Positions 53,302-62,956 of a stretch of 64,000 bases of DNA are shown here, piece after piece. Below the pieces are notes generated by a model, which saw nothing but the letters and a program-made list of their open reading frames with translations, ran no database searches and was not told the DNA's origin. Origin of the DNA: Ochrovirga pacifica (GTDB lineage: Bacteria > Bacteroidota > Bacteroidia > Flavobacteriales > Flavobacteriaceae). The translations under genes were made by a program, and so were the position numbers. Position 1 is the first letter of the stretch; each line of letters starts with the position of its first letter. The stretch covers positions 1 through 64,000 of the forward strand of contig NZ_AFPK01000026.1 in the NCBI RefSeq assembly GCF_000220525.1. The letters are read 5' to 3'.

Positions 53302-54138
53302 TTACATACATAAAAAGCTTAGAGTTAGATACAATATAGGCAATCCCTCTACCCAAAAAGAAGCATAATATCGGGATTGGTTTTTGCCTGATTTCCATAA
53401 AAGAAATAACAAAAGAATACTAAACAAGCCAAAAGGCAACCACCCTACTCTTCTAAAAATAAAATAATGGATTAAGTTGGCCAAAAGCATCAGCAAAGTT
53501 GCAAGTATTTTTGTTTTTTTCATTCCAAAAATCATAGGTAGTGTTTTTATTTTTCCTTTGTCAAACTGTATATCCCTAATATCAAAAGGCAAGGTTAAAA
53601 CAACTACTGAAAAAAAGACCTGTACAAAATACAATACTGATTTTAAACTGTAAGGCAATATAAAAAAAACAGTAACCCCAGCCCAAACCAAAGCAATTAC
53701 AAAAATTTTTAGTCCAGCAATATAACGAATTGAAGTTCTTTTTCCGTTGATTTTAATGATACCTATACCATACAGTACCGTTAGCAAACCAAAAGGGACT
53801 AGTTTTAACCAACGAACCAATGGCAACTTGAGCAACAAATAAATAATACCTAAAACAAACAAACACAATAGGGTTATTATACTAGGCAAATACTGATTGC
53901 TAAACGGGTCTAACAAATGTGTTTTACCATATTTATCTCTGTTAAAAAAACGCACAAAATGATAAGCAACAAACGTAAGTAAAAACAAAAACAAAGCCTC
54001 TATCCTAACGTCTTTTTGAAACAGAATTCCAGTAACTCCCACCCAACTAGCAACAGCAAAAGAAACATGTAAATTGCTGTTTACGTAAAACTGTATTAAC
54101 CTTTGTATAAAAAGCATGCAAACCGTAGTTATCAACAA
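53302..54138 (-). CDS. UbiA-like integral membrane protein
   Basis: 278 residues with about eight hydrophobic segments. The segment LPFDIRDIQFDKGKIKTLPMIFG fits the second aspartate-rich motif of UbiA prenyltransferases. The first (normally NDxxDxxxD) is reduced to NRDKYGKTHLLDP, so classical prenyl transfer may be lost. It may be a relaxed-function relative. It is separated from the cold-shock gene and divergent from gcvP. Function uncertain. Confidence 0.6.
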   Translation of the reverse strand: MLITTVCMLFIQRLIQFYVNSNLHVSFAVASWVGVTGILFQKDVRIEALFLFLLTFVAYHFVRFFNRDKYGKTHLLDPFSNQYLPSIITLLCLFVLGIIYLLLKLPLVRWLKLVPFGLLTVLYGIGIIKINGKRTSIRYIAGLKIFVIALVWAGVTVFFILPYSLKSVLYFVQVFFSVVVLTLPFDIRDIQFDKGKIKTLPMIFGMKKTKILATLLMLLANLIHYFIFRRVGWLPFGLFSILLLFLLWKSGKNQSRYYASFWVEGLPILYLTLSFLCM

Positions 54139-54199
54139 TACAACCTTAAATTGGTTATAACATTTAGAAAGAGAACAAAAATAAGACTTTTACAATCAT

Positions 54200-54207
54200 T
54201 ACTTTTG
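54200..54207 (+). promoter_or_regulatory. -7 element of gcvP
   Basis: TACTTTTG, a perfect TAnnTTTG, 29 bases before the assigned ATG. Confidence 0.6.
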
Positions 54208-54235
54208 TGCTTTTCAAATATTTATCCTTTTGAGT

Positions 54236-57082
54236 ATGAGAACTGATGTTTTTTCCCAAAGACATATTGGAAGCAATGAAGAAGAACAAAAACAATTATT
54301 AAAAGCACTTAATCTAGATCATATAGATCAATTAATTGCACAGACCATTCCTCAAAACATAAGGTTGCAAAAAGATTTAGACCTTGCCCCTGCCCTTAGT
54401 GAGCATGAGTATCTAAATCATATTCAGCAACTATCTGTAAAAAATAAATTGTTTAAAAATTACATCGGATTGGGCTACCACCCCACAATTACCCCAGGTG
54501 TTATTCAACGAAATATTTTAGAAAATCCAGGTTGGTACACTGCTTACACACCTTATCAAGCAGAAATTGCTCAAGGTAGATTAGAGGCTTTGCTTAATTT
54601 TCAGACCATGGTTAGTGATTTAACGGGTATGGAACTTGCCAACGCATCTTTGTTGGATGAGGGAACCGCTGCTGCAGAAGCTATGATTTTGTTGTTTAAC
54701 ACACGAACTCGAAACCAAAAGAAAAACAATGCTTTACAGTTTTGGGTTTCAGAAAATGTTTTGCCTCAAACTCTAGATATCTTAAAAAGTAGAGCCACTC
54801 CTTTAGGGATTGAATTGCATATTGGAAACCATGAAGAATTCGATTTTACAGAGCACGTTTTTGGAACATTGGTTCAATATCCTGGTAAAAACGGTAAGGT
54901 TTGCGACTATCAAGAATTTGTTAAGCAAGCCAACACAAAAGAAGTCCGTGTAGCTGTAGCCGCAGACTTATTAAGCTTAACGCTCTTAACTCCTCCAGGT
55001 ACCTGGGGAGCTGATGTTGTAGTAGGAACCACACAACGTTTTGGAATTCCAATGGGATATGGTGGTCCTCACGCTGCTTTTTTTGCAACTAAGGAAGCTT
55101 ACAAAAGATCTATACCCGGTAGAATTATTGGAGTAACTAAAGACAAGAACGGAAACAGAGCTTTACGTATGGCTTTGCAAACAAGAGAACAACATATTAA
55201 AAGAGAAAAAGCTACCTCTAACATTTGTACCGCACAAGTATTGTTAGCAGTAATGGCAGGAATGTATGGTGTTTATCACGGACCTAAAGGTCTTACTTAT
55301 ATTGCACAAAGCATTCTAAATCGAACATATACTCTTAATTTGGCTATTAAGAAGTTAGGACTACCGCAAGTAAATGATGTTTTTTTTGACACCCTAAACA
55401 TTACGGTGCCATCGGCAAGTAAAGTAAGAGTTCTAGCACTAAATCAACAAGTTAATTTTTTATACAATTCAGAAACCTCGGTAAGCATTTCCATAAACGA
55501 AGCAACCAATTTAGAGGACTTGAATGAGATACTAGAAATACTAGCCAACGCTAGCGATCAAGAATTTATTCCCATCCAAACAATTCAAGAAGTTTCGGTA
55601 AAGCCACACTTAAAAAGAGCTGGTGATTTTTTAACCAATCCTGTGTTCAATACTTATCATTCAGAAACTGCAATGATGCGTTATATAAAAAAACTAGAAC
55701 GCAAAGATTTGTCCTTAAATCATTCCATGATTTCTTTAGGTTCGTGCACTATGAAACTAAATGCTGCATCCGAAATGTTGCCTTTAAGCTGGCCAAACTG
55801 GGGCAACATCCATCCTTTTGTTCCTGTTGATCAAGCACAAGGATACCAGGAAATGTTGAAAGGGTTAGAAAAGGATTTGAATGAAATTACTGGGTTCTAT
55901 GCTACTTCCTTACAACCCAACTCTGGAGCTCAAGGAGAATATGCCGGACTTATGGTGATTAAAGCCTATCACGAATCTAGAGGTGATAAACACAGAAACA
56001 TCTGTTTAATCCCTTCATCTGCTCATGGTACCAATCCTGCATCAGCAGTAATGGCAGGAATGAGAGTAGTAGTAACAAAAGCTACCGAAGAAGGAAATAT
56101 TGACCTTGACGATTTACGAGAAAAAGCTACTATACACAAAAATAATTTATCTTGTTTAATGGTAACTTACCCTTCTACACACGGAGTATTTGAAAGCGGT
56201 ATACAAGAAATCACAAAAATAATTCACGATTGTGGTGGGCAAGTTTATATGGATGGTGCTAATATGAATGCACAGGTAGGCTTAACCAACCCAGCAACCA
56301 TTGGTGCCGATGTATGTCATCTAAACCTTCATAAAACATTTGCCATTCCTCACGGAGGGGGTGGTCCAGGTGTTGGTCCTATTTGCGTTGTAAAACACTT
56401 AGCTCCTTTCTTACCAGGAAATCCAATAATCAAAACAGGAGGAACTTCTGGGATTGATGCCATTTCATCTGCACCATGGGGTTCTGCATTGGTTTGTTTA
56501 ATCTCTTACGGTTACATTAAAATGCTCGGTGCTAAAGGGTTAAAATCAGCTACCGAAAATGCCATTTTAAACGCCAATTATTTAAAGACAAAACTACAAC
56601 CTGCATACAACATTTTGTATTCAGGTGAAAACGGATACTGTGCTCATGAAATGATTGTAGACTTTAGAAGTTTTAAAACTAAAGGAATTGAAGTGTCTGA
56701 TATTGCCAAACGATTAATGGATTATGGCTTTCACGCTCCAACCGTTTCATTCCCTGTAGCAGGAACTTTGATGATAGAACCTACTGAAAGTGAAAATAAA
56801 GAAGAATTAGATCGATTTGTAGAAGCGTTGCTTAGTATTAAAAAGGAAATTGAAGAACTAGACACACACGATGATAGCTCTTCTGTTCTAAAAAACGCTC
56901 CGCACACTTTGCAAATGCTAACAGACAATAATTGGACACTTCCATACTCTAGACAAAAAGCAGCTTACCCGATAGCAACAATTGCCGAAAACAAATTTTG
57001 GCCAACCGTTAGAAGAGTAGACGATGCATTTGGAGATCGAAATTTGGTTTGTTCGTGCGAACCGATAGAAAACTATTTATAA
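54236..57082 (+). CDS. gcvP: Glycine dehydrogenase (decarboxylating), P-protein
   Basis: 948 residues from the ATG at 54236 (MRTDVFSQRHIG). The single-chain form contains both halves of P-protein; PLP is bound by Lys700 in HLNLHKTFAIPHGGGGPGVG. It decarboxylates glycine and passes the aminomethyl group to the H-protein lipoyl arm. Other conserved segments include AHGTNPASAVMAGM and GTSGIDAISSAPWGSA. The other glycine-cleavage genes are not in the window, as usual for this group. A strong terminator follows. Confidence 0.97.
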   Translation: MRTDVFSQRHIGSNEEEQKQLLKALNLDHIDQLIAQTIPQNIRLQKDLDLAPALSEHEYLNHIQQLSVKNKLFKNYIGLGYHPTITPGVIQRNILENPGWYTAYTPYQAEIAQGRLEALLNFQTMVSDLTGMELANASLLDEGTAAAEAMILLFNTRTRNQKKNNALQFWVSENVLPQTLDILKSRATPLGIELHIGNHEEFDFTEHVFGTLVQYPGKNGKVCDYQEFVKQANTKEVRVAVAADLLSLTLLTPPGTWGADVVVGTTQRFGIPMGYGGPHAAFFATKEAYKRSIPGRIIGVTKDKNGNRALRMALQTREQHIKREKATSNICTAQVLLAVMAGMYGVYHGPKGLTYIAQSILNRTYTLNLAIKKLGLPQVNDVFFDTLNITVPSASKVRVLALNQQVNFLYNSETSVSISINEATNLEDLNEILEILANASDQEFIPIQTIQEVSVKPHLKRAGDFLTNPVFNTYHSETAMMRYIKKLERKDLSLNHSMISLGSCTMKLNAASEMLPLSWPNWGNIHPFVPVDQAQGYQEMLKGLEKDLNEITGFYATSLQPNSGAQGEYAGLMVIKAYHESRGDKHRNICLIPSSAHGTNPASAVMAGMRVVVTKATEEGNIDLDDLREKATIHKNNLSCLMVTYPSTHGVFESGIQEITKIIHDCGGQVYMDGANMNAQVGLTNPATIGADVCHLNLHKTFAIPHGGGGPGVGPICVVKHLAPFLPGNPIIKTGGTSGIDAISSAPWGSALVCLISYGYIKMLGAKGLKSATENAILNANYLKTKLQPAYNILYSGENGYCAHEMIVDFRSFKTKGIEVSDIAKRLMDYGFHAPTVSFPVAGTLMIEPTESENKEELDRFVEALLSIKKEIEELDTHDDSSSVLKNAPHTLQMLTDNNWTLPYSRQKAAYPIATIAENKFWPTVRRVDDAFGDRNLVCSCEPIENYL

Positions 57083-57107
57083 TTAAACAATCCTCAAAAA
57101 AAAATCC

Positions 57108-57142
57108 AAAAAGCAGTTTGTCATTACAAACTGCTTTTTTTT
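57108..57142 (+). terminator. Terminator of gcvP
   Basis: The 14-base arms AAAAAGCAGTTTGT and ACAAACTGCTTTTT are perfect, with a four-base loop and eight T residues. Confidence 0.9.
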
Positions 57143-57364
57143 AGTTTTATTTTATTCCTTTTTTGACAAAATCAAACAAAAAATCATCTACCGATATTCA
57201 AACCCATACACAACAACTTACACAAACCCCAATAACCTAAAAAACAAACACTTAACAAAACCCCTGATTACGATTGTCATTAAATTCAATCTATCTAAAC
57301 TCTTTTTCCTGTAAAATCTTAGCTTCTAAGCTGTAAAAAAGTTTTTTACTTATCTGTAATGTCT

Positions 57365-57373
57365 TATTTTTGC
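57365..57373 (+). promoter_or_regulatory. -7 element of pdhA
   Basis: TATTTTTGC matches TAnnTTTG; leader of about 60 bases to the ATG at 57439. Confidence 0.6.
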
Positions 57374-57438
57374 TTGAAATTGACATAAATTTTATTGCGT
57401 ATTACAGCGTAATTTTTAGTATAACTTTAAAATTAATC

Positions 57439-58434
57439 ATGAAAGAAATCACCAAAGAAACCTATATCAACTGGTATAAGGACATGCTTTTCTGGAGAAA
57501 ATTTGAGGACAAATTAGCCGCAGTTTACATTCAACAAAAAGTTAGAGGATTTTTGCACTTGTACAATGGACAAGAAGCAATTTTAGCAGGTTGTCTACAC
57601 GTAATGGATTTAAAACACGATAAAATGATTACTGCATACCGTAATCACGTGCAACCTATCGGTATGGGTGTTGATCCAAAGAAAGTAATGGCAGAGTTGT
57701 ACGGAAAAGCAACAGGAACTTCAAAAGGTATGGGAGGATCTATGCACATTTTCTCTAAAGAACACGGATTCTATGGAGGTCATGGTATTGTAGGAGGTCA
57801 AATTCCTTTAGGAGCTGGTATGGCTTTTGGTGATAAGTATCACGGTATTCCGGGTGTAACTTTATGTTTTATGGGAGATGGTGCTGTACGTCAAGGTTCT
57901 TTGCACGAGACTTTTAACATGGCTATGAACTGGAAATTGCCTGTTGTATTTGTTTGTGAAAACAACCAATACGCAATGGGAACTTCTGTAGAACGTACTG
58001 CCAACCACCAAGATATTTGGAAATTAGGTTTAGGATACGAAATGCCTTGTGGACCTGTTGATGGGATGAACCCTGTAAAAGTAGCTGAAGCCATGGAAGA
58101 AGCTATAGACAGAGCAAGAAGAGGTGATGGACCTACTTTCTTAGAAATGAAAACCTACCGTTATAGAGGTCACTCTATGTCTGATGCACAACATTATCGT
58201 ACCAAAGACGAAGTTGCTGAATACAAAAAAATTGACCCTATTACCCAAGTGTTAGAAGTTATTAAAGAAAACGACTACCTATCTGAAGAGGAAATCAAAA
58301 CAATTGACAAAGAGGTTAAATCGAAGGTCTCAGAATGTGAAAAATTTGCTGAAGAATCTCCGTTCCCAGACAAACAACAATTGTACGATATGGTATACGA
58401 GCAAAAAGACTATCCATTTGTTAAACATAAATAA
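57439..58434 (+). CDS. pdhA: Pyruvate dehydrogenase E1 alpha subunit
   Basis: 331 residues from the ATG at 57439, since the 23-codon upstream extension covers the leader. Thiamine diphosphate motif GDGAVRQGSLHETFNMAMN ending in ENNQYAMGTS, and the regulatory-type TYRYRGHSMSD segment. It decarboxylates pyruvate with the E1 beta subunit, which is not encoded here. The E2 gene starts 12 bases later, so they form one operon. Confidence 0.95.
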   Translation: MKEITKETYINWYKDMLFWRKFEDKLAAVYIQQKVRGFLHLYNGQEAILAGCLHVMDLKHDKMITAYRNHVQPIGMGVDPKKVMAELYGKATGTSKGMGGSMHIFSKEHGFYGGHGIVGGQIPLGAGMAFGDKYHGIPGVTLCFMGDGAVRQGSLHETFNMAMNWKLPVVFVCENNQYAMGTSVERTANHQDIWKLGLGYEMPCGPVDGMNPVKVAEAMEEAIDRARRGDGPTFLEMKTYRYRGHSMSDAQHYRTKDEVAEYKKIDPITQVLEVIKENDYLSEEEIKTIDKEVKSKVSECEKFAEESPFPDKQQLYDMVYEQKDYPFVKHK

Positions 58435-58446
58435 TCCACATAAATA

Positions 58447-60105
58447 ATGGCTACTATAATTAATATGCCACGTTTGAGCGACACTATGGAAGAAGGTGTT
58501 GTTGCACAATGGCTTAAAAAAGTTGGTGACAAAGTTGAAGAAGGAGACATTTTAGCTGAAATCGAAACAGATAAAGCTACCATGGAATTCGAATCTTTTA
58601 ACGAAGGAACTTTATTACATATTGGATTGCAAGAGGGAGAAACTGCTCCTGTAGATTCTTTAATTGCAATAATTGGTGAAGAAGGTGAAGATATTTCTGG
58701 ATTGTTAAATGGTGATGCTCCAGCTGCTACTACTGCTGATGAAACTCCAGCAAAAGAAGAAGCTACAGAGGAGTCTACACAAGAAACTACAACACAAGAA
58801 GCTAGTGCTGAATTGCCTGAAGGAGTTGTTGTAGTAACCATGCCTAGATTAAGTGACACTATGACCGATGGAACAGTTGCTACTTGGTTAAAAAAAGTAG
58901 GTGATACTGTTGAAGAAGGTGATATATTGGCTGAAATTGAAACAGACAAAGCTACAATGGAGTTTGAATCTTTTAACTCTGGTACCTTGTTACATATAGG
59001 TTTACAAGAAGGAGAATCTGCTCCTGTAGATAGCTTATTAGCTATTATTGGTGAAGCAGGTACTGATGTTTCTGGTGTGGCCGAAAACTTTAAAGCTGGA
59101 GGAAGCACTCCTGCAAAAGAAGAAGCTTCTGCACCTAAGTCAGAGGCACCAAAACAAGAGACTCCAAAAGCAGCCGCTTCAAAAAGCGAAACTTCAAAAC
59201 AACCAACTGCTACAAAAAAAGTAAGTGCAATTAATTCTGAAAATGGACGTATTATAGCTTCTCCTTTAGCAAAAGCTTTGGCCGAAGAAAAAGGAATTAA
59301 CCTAGCAAAAGTTGTAGGAACTGGTGAAGGAGGAAGAATTGTAAAAGTAGATATTGAAAACTACACTCCTGCTACTGAAGCTGCTGAAGCACCTACTGCT
59401 GTTGCCGCTGCTCCTGCTGGAGAAGTAAGTCAATCTGAAGTAAAGAACTCTAGCATGCGTAAAGCAATTGCAAAGGCATTGGCTAAGTCTCAATCAGAAA
59501 ATGTTACATTCTCTATCAATTTAGAGGTAAATATGGACAACGCTATTGCTTCTCGTAAAATGATTAACGAGTTGCCTGATACTAAAGTGTCTTTTAACGA
59601 TATGGTCGTAAAAGCAACAGCTATGGCGTTAAAAAAACATCCACAAATTAATACTGAGTGGACCGACAACCAAACTATTTACAACAATCACATCTCTGTT
59701 GGAGTTGCAGTTGCTATAGAAGACGGATTGGTAGTTCCAGTAATTCCTTTTACAGACACTAAAAGTTTAACTCAAATTGGTGCAGAAGTAAAAGACTTAG
59801 CTGTGAAAGCTAAAAACAAAAAGTTGAGTCCTGCTGAAATGTCAGGAAGCACATTTACTGTTTCTAACTTAGGAATGTTTGGTGTAGACAGTTTTACTTC
59901 TATCATTAACCAACCTAACTCAGCTATTTTATCAGTAGGAGGTATTAAACAAAAGCCTATTGTTAAAAATGGAGAAATTGTTGTTGGTAACATGATGAAC
60001 ATTACCTTAACTTGTGACCATAGGACTGTTGACGGTGCTGTTGGTGCTGCCTTTATGAATACATTAAAACAATACATTGAGAATCCTGTAACTATGATTG
60101 CTTAA
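58447..60105 (+). CDS. aceF: Pyruvate dehydrogenase E2 (dihydrolipoamide acetyltransferase)
   Basis: 552 residues. Two lipoyl domains (about 1-80 and 128-208) each with EIETDKATMEFESF, the lysine being lipoylated; linkers rich in Ala, Glu, Pro and Thr; E1/E3-binding segment near 265-300 (SPLAKALAEEKGINLAKVVGTG); and a catalytic domain with TCDHRTVDGAVG, where His and Asp are intact. It acetylates CoA in the pyruvate dehydrogenase complex. Two lipoyl domains with different linkers imply an internal duplication. A strong terminator follows. Confidence 0.97.
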   Translation: MATIINMPRLSDTMEEGVVAQWLKKVGDKVEEGDILAEIETDKATMEFESFNEGTLLHIGLQEGETAPVDSLIAIIGEEGEDISGLLNGDAPAATTADETPAKEEATEESTQETTTQEASAELPEGVVVVTMPRLSDTMTDGTVATWLKKVGDTVEEGDILAEIETDKATMEFESFNSGTLLHIGLQEGESAPVDSLLAIIGEAGTDVSGVAENFKAGGSTPAKEEASAPKSEAPKQETPKAAASKSETSKQPTATKKVSAINSENGRIIASPLAKALAEEKGINLAKVVGTGEGGRIVKVDIENYTPATEAAEAPTAVAAAPAGEVSQSEVKNSSMRKAIAKALAKSQSENVTFSINLEVNMDNAIASRKMINELPDTKVSFNDMVVKATAMALKKHPQINTEWTDNQTIYNNHISVGVAVAIEDGLVVPVIPFTDTKSLTQIGAEVKDLAVKAKNKKLSPAEMSGSTFTVSNLGMFGVDSFTSIINQPNSAILSVGGIKQKPIVKNGEIVVGNMMNITLTCDHRTVDGAVGAAFMNTLKQYIENPVTMIA

Positions 60106-60124
60106 TTGTATTTTACATATTTTT

Positions 60125-60157
60125 AAAAAAGCATCTCTACATAGAGGTGCTTTTTTA
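60125..60157 (+). terminator. Terminator of the pdhA-E2 operon
   Basis: The arms AAAAAAGCATCTCTA and TAGAGGTGCTTTTTT with a two-base loop pair with one G-U, followed by a T tail. Confidence 0.85.
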
Positions 60158-60233
60158 TTTTTATAAAACTTAATCTGAATATGGCTTAAATTTTGCATCT
60201 TGCTATGCATAATTTTACAAACAATTCCATCTA

Positions 60234-61244
60234 ATGAATATTATACAATCTATTTTGATTACGAGCACGGCTTTGTTAACTTTTGCATGCTCTACTTCTT
60301 CTGCTTCTGCAATAGAAGTCAATATCAAAAATCTTCCTGAACACATTGATCAAATTACCATCCAAAGTGAAAAGCAAGTAAAAACCATTACAAAAACTGA
60401 CGGAAAATTTAAAGATACCATCAACTTTAATCAAGATTTTGTTTTGATGCGAGTAGGGACTTTTGCAACCATGTTGTTTTTAGACAAAGACACGGATTTA
60501 ACCATCTACGCAGATGCAGATAATTTTAATCAATCTTTACAATTTAACGGAAAAGGTGCTAAAGAAAATAAATACATCAACTTACGTGATCAAATTACGC
60601 AAAAAATATTTACTAGCTTAGACAGTATCAATCACCTAGACTCTGCTGATTTTAAAGCATATCATCAAGCAACCGAGAAAAAAATAGAAAACCTTTTGGT
60701 AGAATACGATGGAATGAATGATTTTTTGGCTTCTAGCGAAAAGAAAAATCTAGAGCAATTTATGGAAGGACTAGAACAACAGTACTTTGCTGCTAACCGA
60801 GAAGTTACAGATACCGAGGTTGGAAAACCTTCTCCTGAATTTAATGACTTAGAAAATTACAAAGGAGGAACAACTTCTTTAAAAGACCTAAGAGGAAACT
60901 ATGTATATATAGATGTGTGGGCAACTTGGTGCATGCCTTGTTTGCAACAAATTCCGTTTTTACAAAAGTTAGAAGAAAAATTTCACGGAAAAGACATAAA
61001 GTTCGTAAGCTTATCTATAGACAATCCCAACGCTAAAGATAAGTGGAAACAGATGATTTCTGATAAAAACATGGGAGGCATTCAGTTATTTGCTAACGGT
61101 AACATCCCTTTTGTACAGGATTATCAAATTACGGGAATCCCACGTTTTATTTTGTTAGATAAAGAAGGAAATATTGTAGATGCCAATGCTCCCAGACCTT
61201 CACAGCCAGAGCTTGAGAAAATTCTGGCAGATTTATTAAAATAA
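60234..61244 (+). CDS. TlpA-like thioredoxin lipoprotein with DUF4369-type N-terminus
   Basis: 336 residues with lipobox Cys19 (LTFACSTS). The N-terminal part (30-190) is a beta/alpha region found in many Bacteroidota redox lipoproteins, followed by a thioredoxin domain (about 200-335) with VWATWCMPCLQQ and a cis-Pro in TGIPRFILL. Likely an extracytoplasmic thiol reductase or disulfide helper, target unknown. Monocistronic, with a terminator downstream. Confidence 0.87.
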   Translation: MNIIQSILITSTALLTFACSTSSASAIEVNIKNLPEHIDQITIQSEKQVKTITKTDGKFKDTINFNQDFVLMRVGTFATMLFLDKDTDLTIYADADNFNQSLQFNGKGAKENKYINLRDQITQKIFTSLDSINHLDSADFKAYHQATEKKIENLLVEYDGMNDFLASSEKKNLEQFMEGLEQQYFAANREVTDTEVGKPSPEFNDLENYKGGTTSLKDLRGNYVYIDVWATWCMPCLQQIPFLQKLEEKFHGKDIKFVSLSIDNPNAKDKWKQMISDKNMGGIQLFANGNIPFVQDYQITGIPRFILLDKEGNIVDANAPRPSQPELEKILADLLK

Positions 61245-61264
61245 TTTCAAAACAAATTAAATAC

Positions 61265-61299
61265 AAAAAAGGAATTGGCAACTACCAATTCCTTTTTTT
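61265..61299 (+). terminator. Terminator of the TlpA-like gene
   Basis: The arms AAAAAAGGAATTGG and CCAATTCCTTTTTT with a six-base loop and T tail. Confidence 0.85.
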
Positions 61300-61460
61300 G
61301 TTTTAAAATCTTATAAATGCTAATCAGAATTGAAAACAACTAACCACATGTAAAAAGATACTTTTGTTAAATCTTACTTCTAAATAAAACAATCCGTAAA
61401 ATACCCTAACATTCCCAAATTTTATGAGCAGAATCATTTTTTATGATTTAGGCTTTGTAC

Positions 61461-61468
61461 TATCTTTG
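61461..61468 (+). promoter_or_regulatory. -7 element of fumC
   Basis: TATCTTTG, a TAnnTTTG match, 35 bases before the start. Confidence 0.55.
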
Positions 61469-61502
61469 AGATGATTTTTTTAGAAACATAAAATAACATC
61501 CA

Positions 61503-62900
61503 ATGAAATATCGTATAGAAAAAGATACTATGGGAGAGGTACAAGTACCTGCTGACAAGTATTGGGGAGCTCAAACTCAAAGATCTATCAACAACTTTAA
61601 AATTGGTCCTTCTGGGAGCATGCCTTTAGAAATTATTTATGGTTTTGCTTACTTAAAGAAAGCTGCAGCACATGCCAACTTTGATTTAGGTGTTTTAGAA
61701 GAAGAAAAGAAAAACTTAATTTCTGCTGTTTGTGATGAGATTTTAGAAGGAAAACACGATGATCAATTTCCTTTAGTTGTTTGGCAAACAGGTTCGGGTA
61801 CACAGTCTAACATGAACTCTAACGAAGTAATTGCCAACCGTGCACAAGAATTGGCAGGTAGAGTAATTGGAGAAGGAGAAAAAGTAATTGCCCCTAACGA
61901 TGATGTAAACAAATCTCAATCTTCTAACGATACGTTCCCTACAGGAATGCACATTGCTGCTTACAAAATGATTGTAGAAACTACCATTCCTGGAGTTGAA
62001 CAATTAAGAAATACGTTAAAAGCAAAATCTGAAGCATTTAAAGATGTAGTAAAAATTGGACGTACACACTTAATGGATGCAACTCCATTAACGATTGGAC
62101 AAGAATTTTCTGGATACGTTTCTCAATTAGACCATGGTTTAAAAGCTTTAAAAAACACATTGCCTCACTTAGCTGAATTGGCATTAGGAGGTACTGCAGT
62201 AGGAACTGGATTAAACACTCCTGCTGGTTACGATGTATTGGTTGCTGAAAAAATCGCTGAATTTACAGGATTGCCTTTTGTTACAGCCGAAAATAAATTT
62301 GAAGCTTTAGCTGCTCACGATGCTATTGTTGAGTCTCACGGAGCATTAAAACAATTGGCTGTTTCTTTAAATAAGATAGCCAATGATATCCGTTTAATGG
62401 CTTCTGGACCTCGTTCTGGTATTGGAGAACTGATTATTCCTGCAAACGAGCCTGGTTCTTCTATTATGCCTGGTAAAGTAAACCCTACGCAAGCAGAAGC
62501 AATTACAATGGTATGTGCTCAAGTTATGGGTAACGATGTTGCTATTGGAGTTGGTGGATTACAAGGTCACTACGAATTAAACGTATTTAAACCTGTAATG
62601 GCTAAAAACCTAATTGAGTCTGCTCGTTTAATTGGAGATGCATGTGTTTCTTTTGAACAAAACTGTGCTATTGGAATTGAGCCTAACTATCCAGTTATTG
62701 AAAAGTTATTAAACAACTCATTGATGTTGGTAACGGCTTTAAATACCAAAATTGGTTATTACAAAGCTGCTGAAATTGCAAATACTGCACACCAAAACGG
62801 AACAACTTTAAAAGAAGAAGCTGTAAGATTAGGATATGTTACTCCAGAACAATATGACGAGTGGGTAAAACCTGAAGATATGACTGGATCATTAAAATAA
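61503..62900 (+). CDS. fumC: Class II fumarate hydratase
   Basis: 465 residues. Interconverts fumarate and malate in the citric acid cycle; no Fe-S cluster is needed. The family signature [11 protein letters not shown] is intact, as are [14 protein letters not shown] and [16 protein letters not shown]. Length and order match FumC. It is monocistronic and convergent with bshC, sharing a strong terminator. Confidence 0.98.
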   Translation: MKYRIEKDTMGEVQVPADKYWGAQTQRSINNFKIGPSGSMPLEIIYGFAYLKKAAAHANFDLGVLEEEKKNLISAVCDEILEGKHDDQFPLVVWQTGSGTQSNMNSNEVIANRAQELAGRVIGEGEKVIAPNDDVNKSQSSNDTFPTGMHIAAYKMIVETTIPGVEQLRNTLKAKSEAFKDVVKIGRTHLMDATPLTIGQEFSGYVSQLDHGLKALKNTLPHLAELALGGTAVGTGLNTPAGYDVLVAEKIAEFTGLPFVTAENKFEALAAHDAIVESHGALKQLAVSLNKIANDIRLMASGPRSGIGELIIPANEPGSSIMPGKVNPTQAEAITMVCAQVMGNDVAIGVGGLQGHYELNVFKPVMAKNLIESARLIGDACVSFEQNCAIGIEPNYPVIEKLLNNSLMLVTALNTKIGYYKAAEIANTAHQNGTTLKEEAVRLGYVTPEQYDEWVKPEDMTGSLK

Positions 62901-62924
62901 AACAATCTATATCTTAACAATAAC

Positions 62925-62952
62925 AAAGGCTGCCTAAAAATAGGCAGCCTTT
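62925..62952. terminator. Bidirectional terminator of fumC and bshC
   Basis: The 12-base arms AAAGGCTGCCTA and TAGGCAGCCTTT are perfect with a four-base loop between two convergent stops. Confidence 0.85.
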
Positions 62953-62956
62953 AAGT

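Larger units (their letters stand above)
57083..57438. other. 356-base intergenic region between gcvP and pdhA
   Basis: It contains the gcvP terminator (57108-57142), a 72-base stretch without any G on the plus strand (57194-57265), a small palindrome GTAAAAAAGTTTTTTAC at 57333-57349 and the pdhA -7 element. No gene is seen. Confidence 0.5.

Noticed and set aside
58447-59100. Direct DNA repeat as a mobile or CRISPR-like repeat
   Set aside because: The repetition is two homologous lipoyl domains within one reading frame. No CRISPR array with short repeats and unique spacers was seen anywhere in the window.
58410-59108. Long minus-strand open frame rich in Ser and Pro opposite pdhA/E2
   Set aside because: It mirrors the lipoyl-domain and linker repeats of the E2 gene, which explain its repeated character; there is no promoter.
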